DNA of 64,000 nucleotides from an uncultured Blautia sp. (GCF_934372025.1 NZ_CAKROJ010000001.1:74545-138544); one strand, 5' to 3'. Positions 24,932-34,000 are shown, counted from the first letter of the stretch. Numbers and translations are program-made. The notes: generated by a model from the sequence alone, not told the origin.

Positions 24932-25716
24932 TCTTTCACCTTTTCCCGTTCTTTTATCGGGCCAATCTGTATATTTTTGCGCGGACAGGTCACCTGGCAG
25001 GCATGACAGCAGATACATTCACCCGAAAGCGCAGTGTCTCCGTCAATATCCAGATGTGCCGAACATCTTTTCTTACACAGTCCACATCTGGAAGGACACT
25101 TTTCTCTGTTTCTCTTAAATAAAGCCGATGGAAGGATTGGCATTAATGCAAATACCGCTCCCATTGGACAAAGAAACTGACAAAAAAATCTCTCCTGTGT
25201 GCACATGCCAATCAAAATCAGAATCAGTAAAATAATTCCAATTTTATACGATGCATTTGGAAGCTTTCCTGCTGTCAGCATGGAAAACACATCCCACGGG
25301 CTCATGCCCTGAAGAGACGCATACCATCCAGTCAGAATGGATAGCAGAAGAAATGCAAGAAGTACGTACTTCACTTTCTGAAGGATCCGTACAACTTTTT
25401 CCGAATATCCATGTCTACCCTTCTTATGAAAAACCTTCTGTCTGATAAAAAGAGTTAATTCATACATGACATCGCCCAGTGAACCGAACGCGCATGCATA
25501 TCCACAGAAATGTCTTCCAAACAAAATCGTAACCAGAAGCAGTACTCCCGTTACGTCAAGAAACGAGTTCCACGTAATCTGCTGATGTGCCGCAATTGCC
25601 TGAAATATTGATTTCACACCTGCAAATGCAGTCGAAAACAGTGCGGGATAAAAGATAAAAAATACAAGCTGTATGGCAGCCCGGATCAGACGGGCCTTTC
25701 TCTGCTTCTTTTTCAT
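24928..25716 (-). CDS. membrane 4Fe-4S protein (NapH/NosR-like)
   Basis: A 262-residue membrane protein with five hydrophobic segments. Two CxxxC-type motifs at membrane edges, GRHFCGYACAFGSLGD (about residues 68-83) and RFFCQFLCPMGAVFAL (about 175-190), are the hallmark of the NapH/NosR/RnfH-like group. The C-terminus has ferredoxin-type cysteines (CPSRCGLCKKRC and CICCHACQVTCPRKN) for two 4Fe-4S clusters in the cytoplasm. Such proteins move electrons between cytoplasm and the outer face. Genes on both sides are for FMN attachment and FMN-carrying proteins, so this is the probable entry point of electrons for the flavoproteins. It overlaps the FMN-binding gene by four bases. Confidence 0.88.
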   Translation of the reverse strand: MKKKQRKARLIRAAIQLVFFIFYPALFSTAFAGVKSIFQAIAAHQQITWNSFLDVTGVLLLVTILFGRHFCGYACAFGSLGDVMYELTLFIRQKVFHKKGRHGYSEKVVRILQKVKYVLLAFLLLSILTGWYASLQGMSPWDVFSMLTAGKLPNASYKIGIILLILILIGMCTQERFFCQFLCPMGAVFALMPILPSALFKRNREKCPSRCGLCKKRCSAHLDIDGDTALSGECICCHACQVTCPRKNIQIGPIKEREKVKE

Positions 25717-26270
25717 CCGTTTTCCGCCTTTCCAAGAGCATCAACAACCGCATTTATAATACCGGTAGAACTAAAGGTTGCTCCGGATACGGTATCGACA
25801 TCTGTGCTCTGTGCTGAAATGATAGAACTGATCACACCTTCTGCCTGTGAAAGATATGCAGAATCTTCGCCCGGTGCACCTGTCACCTGAATATCTGTGA
25901 TCTCATCATTTACAAGTGTGACCTGTACGGTGATCGCACCGCCAAATCCCTGTGCTGAACCAGTATATGTTCCATCTTTGTATACATTTTCAGAATCATC
26001 TGACCCTTCTTCTGACTCTGCGGAATCTGTTTCTTTGGATTTATCTTTTGCCTCTGCCTGTGCCGCTTCCTGATTCTTCGCTGCTTCTTCCAGTGCAGAA
26101 AGCATTTCCTTCTGCTGCTCCTCCAGCTTCTCAACCCTCTTTGTAAGCTCTGTGATCTGCTGTGATTCCTGTATCTGTGTATCCTTTTCCTGCATAGAAT
26201 TATATCCTGCTACAGCGGCAAGAATCAATACTAGACACAAAATTCTCATAATAAAATTCTGGTATTTCAT
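25713..26270 (-). CDS. FMN-binding domain protein, membrane anchored (single domain)
   Basis: A 185-residue protein: N-terminal membrane anchor (about 7-22), a predicted coiled coil (about 30-65, TKRVEKLEEQQKEMLSALEE), an acidic linker, and one FMN_bind domain (about 95-183) with YKDGTYTGSAQGFGGAITVQ and the acceptor DTVSGATFSSTGI. FMN would be linked to the Thr of SGAT by ApbE. Resembles RnfG-type and PplA-type carriers in domain only. Co-transcribed with the Fe-S protein and apbE by overlapping start and stop. Confidence 0.92.
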   Translation of the reverse strand: MKYQNFIMRILCLVLILAAVAGYNSMQEKDTQIQESQQITELTKRVEKLEEQQKEMLSALEEAAKNQEAAQAEAKDKSKETDSAESEEGSDDSENVYKDGTYTGSAQGFGGAITVQVTLVNDEITDIQVTGAPGEDSAYLSQAEGVISSIISAQSTDVDTVSGATFSSTGIINAVVDALGKAENG

Positions 26271-26358
26271 CTGAATATTTCCTTTTCTCCGGTTTTTTCG
26301 CTTTTCTCATTATTTATATGATACATACCTGCAGATTGTTTCGTGCACTGCACTCCCA

Positions 26359-28116
26359 CTATTTTGCCTGGCTGATTGCACTCTGAAATGCCTGGATCAG
26401 ACCGTTAGAAGAGTAAGTTGCCCCACTTACCGTATCAATTCCATCTGCTGACTGACGCCCCAGTACCTGCTCATAAATGCCATTCCATGCATCAGAAAAC
26501 TCCGGTTCATCATCTTCTCCATCATAAGAGGCAGATACAATATTTCCCTGAGACACTGTGATGGTAACTGTTATCGGTCCATTAAATCCTTCACCTGTTC
26601 CTGTATATGTTCCATCTTTATATCCGGCTCCTGGAATTTCTGTTGGCTCCGGTGCTGCCGTCGGTTCCGGCGTTACTGTCGCTTCCGGTGTCACTGTCGG
26701 GTCTGGTGTCTTTGTTGGTGTCGGTGTAACCGTTGACTCCGGTGCTGCCGTCGGTTTCGGTGTTGTCGTCGGCTCCGGTGTTACGATTGCCAGTGCTTCT
26801 GTCAGTGCTTTCTTTGCTCCGCCAAGAATTCCTTCTGACGAATAAGTTGCTCCACTCACCGTATCAATTCCATCTGCTGACTGATTCTGCAAAATAGACG
26901 GCTGGATCTTTTTCCATGCTCTGTTAAAGAAAGAAGCCGTATCTGTGTTCGTATTCGAGATATCTGTTATTTTTCCATCTTTAATCGTGATCGTAATCGT
27001 TACAAAACCAGAATAGCCTCTTGCTCTTCCTGTGTAAGTTCCATCTTTATACAGAGATGCCGGTGCACCTGGTTTTGATGCTTCCGTCGGTGTCGGAGTT
27101 GCTGTAGGTTCTGCAGTCGGTGTAATGTTTACTGCCGCTTTTGCCAGTGCTTTCTGGACTGCCTCCAGAATACCATTTGAAGAAAAAGTGGCTCCGCTTA
27201 CCGTGTCCACACCATACACTGCCTGCTTCTTGAGAATTGCCGGCTGAATCCTGCTCCATGCTTTATTAAAATACTCTTTTGTATCCGTATTGCTATTGGA
27301 AATATTTGTGATTTTTCCGTTTTTGATCGTCACTGTAACTTTCACTGATCCGTTAAAACCGTCTGCCTCAGCAGTATAAGTTCCGTCTTTATAAGCGATA
27401 TTTCCGGATGGCTTTGGAATCTCTACCGGTTTCGTTGTGGTATTTGTTTTCTTATCATTTTTCTTATTTGTTTTAACCGGCTTCGTTGCAGTATTGTTAC
27501 CCGCTTTTGCCAGTGCATTCTGAACGGCCTGGATGATTCCGTTGGAAGAATAGGTTGCACCACTGACCGCATCGACATTTGGTGTCTGGCCTGAAAGAAT
27601 CCTGCTGATCACGCCCTGAGCTGATGCAAAATAAGAAGCCGTCTCTCCTGCTGCACTCAGTATCGTGATGGATGCGATCTTTCCACCTGAGATTGTAACT
27701 TCCACAGTGATTGTTCCGCCAAATCCTGTACCACTTCCCTGATAAGTACCATCTTTATAACCACCTTCCGGTACGGAAGTGGTAGGTGTTGTGGTCGTAC
27801 CCTGCCCCTGCCCGGAAGCCGCTGCAGATTTTTCCGGAAGTGCTTTTGTTTTTCCGGTTGTAATTCCTGTCTTTTTTATTTTGGATTTACTTTTCTTTGT
27901 TTTCAGGCTGCTGCTGTCTGCATTATCTATTTCTCCGTTATTGAAATATGCTGCTGTCAGCAGACTTTCCAGTTCACTTGATTTTACAAGCTTACTCTCA
28001 GATGCCTGAACTGTTTTGGCACTTTTTACTTCACTGTCCTGCTGAAATCCGGCCGCTGCAACCGCTATGATCACTGCAACTGCCGGAAGAAGCTTGATCA
28101 GATTTTTTTTATGCAT
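26359..28116 (-). CDS. secreted multi-domain FMN-binding protein (four FMN domains)
   Basis: A 585-residue exported protein with a signal/anchor (about 1-22), a lysine-rich stretch, then four FMN_bind domains at about 120-205, 245-325, 355-440 and 505-583. Each starts with YKDGTY and ends with an acceptor site (VDAVSGATYSS, VDTVSGATFSS, IDTVSGATYSS, IDTVSGATYSS). Domains are joined by proline/threonine-rich linkers, the longest (about 445-500) made of TPEPTTTPKPT-like repeats. Four flavins on one chain suggest an extracellular electron wire or a cell-wall reductase. No LPXTG anchor or lipobox is seen. It lies 88 nt upstream of the single-domain FMN gene and 80 nt downstream of the surface-protein gene, with a terminator between at 28138-28174. 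Confidence 0.92.
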   Translation of the reverse strand: MHKKNLIKLLPAVAVIIAVAAAGFQQDSEVKSAKTVQASESKLVKSSELESLLTAAYFNNGEIDNADSSSLKTKKSKSKIKKTGITTGKTKALPEKSAAASGQGQGTTTTPTTSVPEGGYKDGTYQGSGTGFGGTITVEVTISGGKIASITILSAAGETASYFASAQGVISRILSGQTPNVDAVSGATYSSNGIIQAVQNALAKAGNNTATKPVKTNKKNDKKTNTTTKPVEIPKPSGNIAYKDGTYTAEADGFNGSVKVTVTIKNGKITNISNSNTDTKEYFNKAWSRIQPAILKKQAVYGVDTVSGATFSSNGILEAVQKALAKAAVNITPTAEPTATPTPTEASKPGAPASLYKDGTYTGRARGYSGFVTITITIKDGKITDISNTNTDTASFFNRAWKKIQPSILQNQSADGIDTVSGATYSSEGILGGAKKALTEALAIVTPEPTTTPKPTAAPESTVTPTPTKTPDPTVTPEATVTPEPTAAPEPTEIPGAGYKDGTYTGTGEGFNGPITVTITVSQGNIVSASYDGEDDEPEFSDAWNGIYEQVLGRQSADGIDTVSGATYSSNGLIQAFQSAISQAK

Positions 28117-28137
28117 TCCATTTTCTCCTTAACAAAC

Positions 28138-28174
28138 AAAAGAAGGGGCAGTTATAGACGGCCCCCGTTCTTTT
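28138..28174 (-). terminator. terminator after the BIG2 surface-protein gene
   Basis: AAAAGAAGGGGC (28138-28149) pairs with GCCCCCGTTCTTTT (28161-28174) with a small bulge. The 3' arm in the minus sense ends in TTCTTTTG. Moderately strong. Confidence 0.65.
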
Positions 28175-28196
28175 GCATATGAATATTATGAAAGAA

Positions 28197-31175
28197 TTAT
28201 TTTACTGTTACCTTGAATGTCTTTGTGATTCCGTTGCATTTAACAGTAATCTTTGCAGTTCCTTTTTTCTTCGCTGTTACAACACCCTTGCTGTTAACTG
28301 TTGCTACTTTTGTATTGCTAGATTTATATGTAACTTTGGAAGCCGGTGCTGCCTTTACTTTGATTGTAACCTTCTTGCCTTTTTTCAGGTTAGCTGAAGA
28401 TTTTACAAGACTGAAAGAAGGTTTTTTCACTTTTACTGTAAGATCTTTTTTGTATTTTCCAACAGTTACTGTGATCTTTGTTGTACCTGCTTTTTTACCA
28501 GTGATGACACCTTTGCTGTTAACTGTTGCTACTTTTGTATTGCTGGATTTGAATTTAGCTGTGCCGCTTACGCCATAAGCAGTAACTTTTACAGTTGCTT
28601 TTTTGCCCACATATACCTGGTCAACTCTGGCACTGATTCCGCGGTCCTTTACAGTTACTTTGTAGGTTGCTGTTTTTCCGGAGATACTTGCTGTAATTGT
28701 TGCTGTACCTGCCTTTTTACCTGTTACAACACCGTTTGTTACTGTAGCAACACCTGTATTGCTGGATTTCCATGTCACCTTACCACTGGCATTTGTTTTT
28801 ACTGTGATTTTTACCGTTCCATCTACATACAGAGTTCCAGATGTCGGATTTACACTTAAAGTGATTTTTACAAGGCTGTCAATTGCTTCTCTCAGATGTC
28901 CGATCTGCTCATTTACTCCATACTGTGTCTGCTCTGCGATATTCTCAAGCATCTCTTCGCATTCCTTAAGTTCATTCTGAATGCTCTCATAGTTTGCAGC
29001 CCAGCTCTCCGGTGTGTAATCACTCTCTTTAAGAGCCTTTGCTTCTTCAATGATGTTCTTCAGAGGAGTGGAATCTGCATCACCTGCTGGTTTTGCAATA
29101 TTCTCTTCTGTTGCCTGGAACTGAATTGTGTAGTCCGCATATCCAAGTGCATATACTGTTAATGTCCAGTAGCCTGTTCCATCATATCCTTCCGGAAGCT
29201 GGCAGCGCTGAGACTCGGTAAGACCGAGCTGAATGCCCATAGATTTATGCATCCAGTTGTCTGCAGCAAATTTTGTTCCATAAGATTGAAGAGCCTTTGT
29301 GTAGCTGCTGTCATTTCCATAGTATGTCCATTTAACAGCCTGCATTGCACCACCGAGATCACCATAGTTTCCTGTAAGGTCAACTCTGAGGAATTCTCCA
29401 TAAGAACCATTTCCTGGTTTTACAGTATAGGTTACTCCTTCTGCAGTCTTAAGAGCAGTATCTTTGATACCAGAATCACTTCCGTTTGCTCTTGCACTGA
29501 AGCTGAAGGTTCCGTCTTCATTTTTTGTAACAGTTTTCAGACCATTTGTCTTTGCAGTAACATCTGCTGTCAGACTGTAAGACTGAAGGTTTACTTCTCC
29601 GAATCCACCTGTCAGTGTTCCATCATTCTCTACAACTGCATAAGTATTTTTGAATGCTTCATAATCAGATGTCTTTACTTTTACAGGAACATACTTCAGA
29701 CCGGTTACTTTGTAATCTGTCATTTCATCTGTTGTACCATCCTCAAATGTAAGACTTCCACGATTATAAGTAGCTTTCTTACCATCTGTGAATACAACTG
29801 TGCTTCTGCCTTCCCAGTGAGAAACTGTGTAAGAACCCTTGCTTCCTTCGATCACTGCAACTGCCTGGAAGCTTCCTCTGTGAAGACCATGGTTGGTCGT
29901 TGCTCTTGTTACCGCATCAAATGCGCCAAGATCCGTCTCACCTCTTCTGTCCTTTGCATCGGAAGAAGAAGCATCTCCTGCCGCATAAACGCCTTCTGCT
30001 GCCCAGTACTGAGCCCAGGTAAGTCCTGCGTAAACATATTTGTAATCTGCTTCATCAGTTTTGTCCTGAATTTTAACATTATCAATATCTAATGTATAAA
30101 TACCATTACTTGCATAATATGTTACACTGTCAATAGTTTTTCCTATCATGGATTTAAAGTGTTCTGAATCAATCGGGCATCCGTGAACTTCAGTTGTATA
30201 TCCTGTGCTCCATGCAATTTCATAACCCTTCCAGATATTTTCCTGATGGCAAAGGCCATAGTTAGTTCCATCTGTTGTATTAATAACTGCACCGTACACT
30301 GTATCAGTATCCGTATTGATAATACTCTTGAATTCATCTTTATCGAATTTCAACTGATAATCGCCGTATTTTGATTCATTTTTAAATTCAGCTTTAATCT
30401 GTTTTGTCTCTGGTGTTGCAGATTTACCTTCAATTGCGCTGAATACAAAACTTCCATCTTCCTTAACAGTCAGTTCTTTATAATAGGATGGTTCTTTAGA
30501 AAGAATATAATAGGAATATGAATCGCTTTCAAACAGAGCATCCTTTCCATTATAGTCTGTGGTGCTTTCTTTTCCTTTTATGGTAGTGGTAATGCTCACT
30601 GAAGCATCATCTTTTATCTGTTTTTTATCCTTTAACACAGAAATATCAGACACTTTTACCGGGAAAGTCACACCAGTGATGTCGCTTCCATCTGCGTTTA
30701 CATGATAAGAACCTTTTGCAAGGGCAGATCTTGTTTTTTGTTTTGTTGCGGATGTAAATGTATCTACTTTGACATCATTATTCTTTAATTCTGCCTTATA
30801 AAAATCATCATAAGGAATATTCATAAGGACATATGCTTCACCTGATGTCTGTTCTTCTCCCGCTTCAGCTGTAAATTCGTCCTCGTTCACTTCTGCGCTG
30901 AAAAGGTCCTCACTGGATGTTTCATCCTCTGTTGTACCTTCTGTTTCTTCTTCAACATCTACATCTGTATCCTCTGCATCTTCTGCAATATCCACATCTG
31001 CTGCGTCTGCGGCATCAATGTCCACATCTTCTGTATCTGCACTTTCCTCAGCAGCTACAGCAACCTCTGTGTCAGAAAATTCTGCTGCAAATGCTGTTGC
31101 CGGCATACTGGTCATTGCAACTGCTGCACTCAGAACAACAGGAGCTACTTTTTTCATCAACTTCTGATTTGCCAT
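28197..31175 (-). CDS. large secreted surface protein with Tp47-like, FIVAR-like and three BIG2 domains
   Basis: A 992-residue exported protein. The signal peptide ends near residue 30 (MPATAFAAEF), then a very acidic stretch (about 35-105). Residues about 108-330 and 340-690 contain segments such as AYVLMNIPYDDFYKAEL, KQKTRSALAKGSYHVNADG, and YGDYQLKFDKDEF that I associate with penicillin-binding Tp47-like domains of gut Firmicutes. A helical, FIVAR-like part follows (about 700-770). Three BIG2 Ig-like domains close the protein, each with WKSSNTGVATV or YKSSNTKVATVNSKG-type cores. It lies at the head of the electron-transfer island, behind a duplicated operator. Wall-binding or ligand-binding function is inferred only. 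Confidence 0.8.
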   Translation of the reverse strand: MANQKLMKKVAPVVLSAAVAMTSMPATAFAAEFSDTEVAVAAEESADTEDVDIDAADAADVDIAEDAEDTDVDVEEETEGTTEDETSSEDLFSAEVNEDEFTAEAGEEQTSGEAYVLMNIPYDDFYKAELKNNDVKVDTFTSATKQKTRSALAKGSYHVNADGSDITGVTFPVKVSDISVLKDKKQIKDDASVSITTTIKGKESTTDYNGKDALFESDSYSYYILSKEPSYYKELTVKEDGSFVFSAIEGKSATPETKQIKAEFKNESKYGDYQLKFDKDEFKSIINTDTDTVYGAVINTTDGTNYGLCHQENIWKGYEIAWSTGYTTEVHGCPIDSEHFKSMIGKTIDSVTYYASNGIYTLDIDNVKIQDKTDEADYKYVYAGLTWAQYWAAEGVYAAGDASSSDAKDRRGETDLGAFDAVTRATTNHGLHRGSFQAVAVIEGSKGSYTVSHWEGRSTVVFTDGKKATYNRGSLTFEDGTTDEMTDYKVTGLKYVPVKVKTSDYEAFKNTYAVVENDGTLTGGFGEVNLQSYSLTADVTAKTNGLKTVTKNEDGTFSFSARANGSDSGIKDTALKTAEGVTYTVKPGNGSYGEFLRVDLTGNYGDLGGAMQAVKWTYYGNDSSYTKALQSYGTKFAADNWMHKSMGIQLGLTESQRCQLPEGYDGTGYWTLTVYALGYADYTIQFQATEENIAKPAGDADSTPLKNIIEEAKALKESDYTPESWAANYESIQNELKECEEMLENIAEQTQYGVNEQIGHLREAIDSLVKITLSVNPTSGTLYVDGTVKITVKTNASGKVTWKSSNTGVATVTNGVVTGKKAGTATITASISGKTATYKVTVKDRGISARVDQVYVGKKATVKVTAYGVSGTAKFKSSNTKVATVNSKGVITGKKAGTTKITVTVGKYKKDLTVKVKKPSFSLVKSSANLKKGKKVTIKVKAAPASKVTYKSSNTKVATVNSKGVVTAKKKGTAKITVKCNGITKTFKVTVK

Positions 31176-31205
31176 TTCTTTCCTCCCTTTATGTAAATAT
31201 TCTTA

Positions 31206-31282
31206 GTTAGCGTTTTCTAACCTTTTATTTTTATACCATATCTCTTTTTCAATGTCCACATGAATGTTAGCGTTTTCTAACC
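31206..31282 (-). promoter_or_regulatory. promoter with duplicated cre-like palindromic operator
   Basis: GTTAGCGTTTTCTAACC occurs twice (31206-31222 and 31266-31282). On the minus strand the repeat contains AGAAAACGCTAAC, close to the CcpA cre consensus TGWNANCGNTNWCA, and it is itself an inverted repeat GTTAG-N6-CTAAC. Between the copies lie TGGACA and TATAAA with 17-bp spacing, so one copy sits upstream of the -35 and one just past the -10. Confidence 0.65.
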
Positions 31283-31382
31283 AGAAATTGACTTTTTTTC
31301 TCAATAATGCTCTTATTGAAAATCATTTTCAGTAGTGAAACCAGATGAAATACACTTGTTGCTTTTATTTAACTTTTCTGTA

Positions 31383-31436
31383 ATAAAATAGGATCTCACA
31401 GAATTTCCCTTCTCAGAAATCCCATCAGATCCTATT
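31383..31436 (-). terminator. terminator of the VanZ-IMPase/OGG1 operon
   Basis: AATAGGATCT (31387-31396) pairs with AGATCCTATT (31427-31436), with an inner GAAATTC/GAAAT part, followed on the minus strand by TTATTAC. Confidence 0.75.
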
Positions 31437-31454
31437 GTCAGCTTACCGGCTCTC

Positions 31455-32894
31455 TTACTCTGCCGGTTCTTTTTCTTTTAATTTTGCAAATGCATCCTTA
31501 CTTTCCTGCCATGCTGCAGGTGTTCCTCCAATAATTGAGCAGCCTTCATGTAATGTGATCGGACTGCCATCGATCTGTGTAATTTTACCACCTGCTTCTT
31601 CAAGGATCACAGATGCAGCGGCATAATCATACGGCTGCAGTTTCAATTCCAGATAAACGGTGTTACTTCCGGAGGCACCACGACAAAGTCCAAGAGCCGC
31701 TGAGCCACCACACCGGATAGAAAGACTGTTCTGGAACATCTCTTTTACTACACAAAACAGCCAGTCAATTCCAGCCTCATTGTATCTTGCACAGCCAAAT
31801 TCCACGATCCCCTCTTCTACCGGTTTATCAGCCATGTGAAGTCTTTTTCCATTCAGATAACTTCCATGTCCTTTTACAGCCACATACATATCATCCACAT
31901 ACGGATGGTATACAAAACCGGCGATCATCTCATCTCCATGTGCGAGCCCTACGGATACACAGCTGTGATGATAGTCAAACATAAAATTCGTAGTCCCGTC
32001 AATCGGATCTATGTAAAAGGTAAATTCTCCCTCTGCTTCCGCTCCGGCATTTCCCTCTGTATCTTCCTCACCAAAGAAAGCAGCTCCAGGAAGAATCTCA
32101 CTTAATCCCTGTATCAGGAAACGCTGTATTGCTGTGTCATAATCCGTACAGAAATTAGCAAGACCCTCTTTCTTATGGATATTTTCCTCACCTGGTCTGG
32201 CCTTCCGCAATTTTTTACCGGCTTCTCTCACCAGATTCTCAATAGCATCATATCTTGGTTCCGGTGAACTGATCGGGACAACATCCCAGCCGCCCAGTTT
32301 TTTCACACTGGAAATGACTCTGTTTCTGGTGCGTTCAAATCCCCAGTAAATCACGCCTCCAATCATCCCGCCAAGTGTGTTAAAGCAAAGGTCTGTTAAT
32401 TGGAAGGTTCCGATTTTCAGAAACAGCTGGCAGGTTTCTATCGCAAGCGAAAAACAGAAGCTGATTTCAAAGCTGTTCAGTAAAACCTCCTGCACTTTTT
32501 TGCCTTTTGTATGATCTTTTTCTTCCCGTGCCCAGAAAAGCAACATGATAAACGGCATAAACAATATCAGATTTTCGAAGTTCTCCGTATAGATTTTTCC
32601 ATCATGGTGCAATCCCCAGATTCCAAGCACATTTTCCAGCGGATTTCCCCATACACTCCGACACAATATCGTGCGGAAAAGCATCATACATGTATAGAAG
32701 GTAAGGAAGAAATGTCTGCGAAACCAGCTGCTCTGCCTGAACTGGTAAACCCAGGCTCTTGCCACCGGTCCGACTCCCTGCTTTCTTCCGAGCATATACA
32801 CACACATGATCAGAACAGCGAGCAAACACGATGCCCCTGCGGTCTGATATATTACAGAAAGCACATCCACAATCACATTTACAAGATATTTCAT
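31455..32894 (-). CDS. VanZ-inositol monophosphatase fusion protein
   Basis: A 479-residue fusion. Residues about 10-190 form a VanZ-like membrane domain with four to five segments. Its signature FSLAIETCQLFLKIGTFQLT and DLCFNTLGGMIGG is clear. Residues about 214-475 form an inositol monophosphatase-family domain with the metal motifs GEED (275-278), DPIDGTTNF (296-304) and PYDYAAAS (421-428, Asp423), all intact. IMPases hydrolyse inositol phosphates, PAP or fructose-1,6-bisphosphate. The VanZ domain might tether this to a membrane-linked substrate. Its start overlaps the stop of the glycosylase gene. Confidence 0.88.
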   Translation of the reverse strand: MKYLVNVIVDVLSVIYQTAGASCLLAVLIMCVYMLGRKQGVGPVARAWVYQFRQSSWFRRHFFLTFYTCMMLFRTILCRSVWGNPLENVLGIWGLHHDGKIYTENFENLILFMPFIMLLFWAREEKDHTKGKKVQEVLLNSFEISFCFSLAIETCQLFLKIGTFQLTDLCFNTLGGMIGGVIYWGFERTRNRVISSVKKLGGWDVVPISSPEPRYDAIENLVREAGKKLRKARPGEENIHKKEGLANFCTDYDTAIQRFLIQGLSEILPGAAFFGEEDTEGNAGAEAEGEFTFYIDPIDGTTNFMFDYHHSCVSVGLAHGDEMIAGFVYHPYVDDMYVAVKGHGSYLNGKRLHMADKPVEEGIVEFGCARYNEAGIDWLFCVVKEMFQNSLSIRCGGSAALGLCRGASGSNTVYLELKLQPYDYAAASVILEEAGGKITQIDGSPITLHEGCSIIGGTPAAWQESKDAFAKLKEKEPAE

Positions 32895-33727
32895 ATTTTC
32901 TCACACTCCCCAGACAGCTCATAATAGAAAATATATTGCTGCATGATACCTCTCATGCCTCGATATCTTCTGTTTGGAAATCCTCTTCGATAATGTTCGT
33001 CAAGCACCTGCCGTATATGTGTGTCAATTGGAAAAGCATCCATGTGATGCAATGCAAAAAGGCAGATACAATCTGCAACCTTCTCTCCCACTCCACTGAG
33101 CTTCATAAGCTCTTTTCTGGCTGTACGATAATATTTTATCTGATATAATCTGTCCAGTGATACTTCTCCGGTCAGAATACTCCTTGTTGTTTCCACGATA
33201 TATCTGGCACGATATCCCATTCCAAGCTGTCGAAGATCTGCTTCTGTCGCTGCCGACAGCTGTTCCGGTGTTGGAAAAGAATAATACTCTGTGCCATCTG
33301 ACTCCATCTGTTCTCCATACCGGACACAAAGTTTTTCAATACAGCCTCGGATCCTGGATATATTATTCTGCTGTGAAATTAAAAATGTAATGATCATCTC
33401 CCAGAGATCCTGATGCAGAATACGAATTCCACTTCCACACTGTACCGCCGCATTCAGATAACTGTCTCGTGGATTAACAGTCTGGATATATTTTCCATAA
33501 TCCACATCAATATCAAAATATGGCACCCAGTAGCAGATAAATTCCATATCGCTGCAGAAAAAATTAACAATACTTCCCTCTTGTGATGCTTTCAGATATT
33601 TGTCACCGGCAATCAGTTCATATGTATTTTTTTCTGCCGTTTCCCGCATTCGGAAACACTGTCCTGACTGACAGATTTCTCTCAGGCTGAAATTATCCAG
33701 CTCTACTGTAATCATATTATTCTCCAA
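32891..33727 (-). CDS. OGG1-like 8-oxoguanine DNA glycosylase
   Basis: A 278-residue HhH-GPD base-excision glycosylase. The N-terminal OGG_N domain (about 1-110, FSLREICQSGQCFRM) precedes the helix-hairpin-helix KLSGVGEKVADCICLFALHH (about 210-230) with its lysine, then MDAFPIDTHIRQVL holding the catalytic Asp. QNNISRIRGCIEKLC is also family-typical. It removes 8-oxoguanine opposite C and nicks as an AP lyase. Transcribed first in a two-gene unit with the VanZ-IMPase fusion, with four-base overlap; a functional link is not known. Confidence 0.92.
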   Translation of the reverse strand: MENNMITVELDNFSLREICQSGQCFRMRETAEKNTYELIAGDKYLKASQEGSIVNFFCSDMEFICYWVPYFDIDVDYGKYIQTVNPRDSYLNAAVQCGSGIRILHQDLWEMIITFLISQQNNISRIRGCIEKLCVRYGEQMESDGTEYYSFPTPEQLSAATEADLRQLGMGYRARYIVETTRSILTGEVSLDRLYQIKYYRTARKELMKLSGVGEKVADCICLFALHHMDAFPIDTHIRQVLDEHYRRGFPNRRYRGMRGIMQQYIFYYELSGECEKI

Positions 33728-33758
33728 TCTGTTCCCTTAATTACTGTCCTCAGCATTT

Positions 33759-33938
33759 TTACATCTGGTGCCTTACTACTCTGTACTCATCTCCATTACG
33801 ATAATACGGACATTCTTTATATTCTGTGCTGATAAAACGATAATATTCATCCTCGTCCAGATTTACATCACAATAGTAGCTCTCGCTTTCTTCGTCGTAC
33901 ACATAATTTGCACAATAATCACAGCTTGTTGCTTTCAA
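33759..33938 (-). CDS. DUF6472-family small cysteine protein
   Basis: A 59-residue protein. I place the start at TTG 33938, which has GGAGG seven nucleotides upstream (KATSCDYCANYVYDEESESY), rather than at the far-upstream ATG at 34040, which would overlap the neighbouring cytidylyltransferase. Cys pairs CDYC and the later single cysteines (YYCDV, ECPYY) suggest zinc or Fe binding. The C-terminus DEYRVVRHQM is typical of DUF6472, common in Lachnospiraceae. No function is known. Confidence 0.75.
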   Translation of the reverse strand: MKATSCDYCANYVYDEESESYYCDVNLDEDEYYRFISTEYKECPYYRNGDEYRVVRHQM

Positions 33939-34000
33939 AATCTTTCCTCCAATTACTTTGCCGTGCTGCAGATTTCTATGACTGCTCTCCCACGGCTGAT

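Noticed and set aside
24932..25018. Longer N-terminus of ApbE.
   Set aside because: It would overlap the Fe-S gene by 90 nt and hide the signal peptide; the ATG at 24931 has AAAAGGTG before it.
26620..26790. Periodic short repeats suggestive of a CRISPR or tandem array.
   Set aside because: They are codon-level repeats of a P/T/E-rich linker in the four-domain FMN protein. No spacers or constant-length repeats.
28220..28560. Near-identical repeated DNA blocks.
   Set aside because: They encode the SSNTKVATVNSKG cores of adjacent BIG2 domains and are internal gene repeats.
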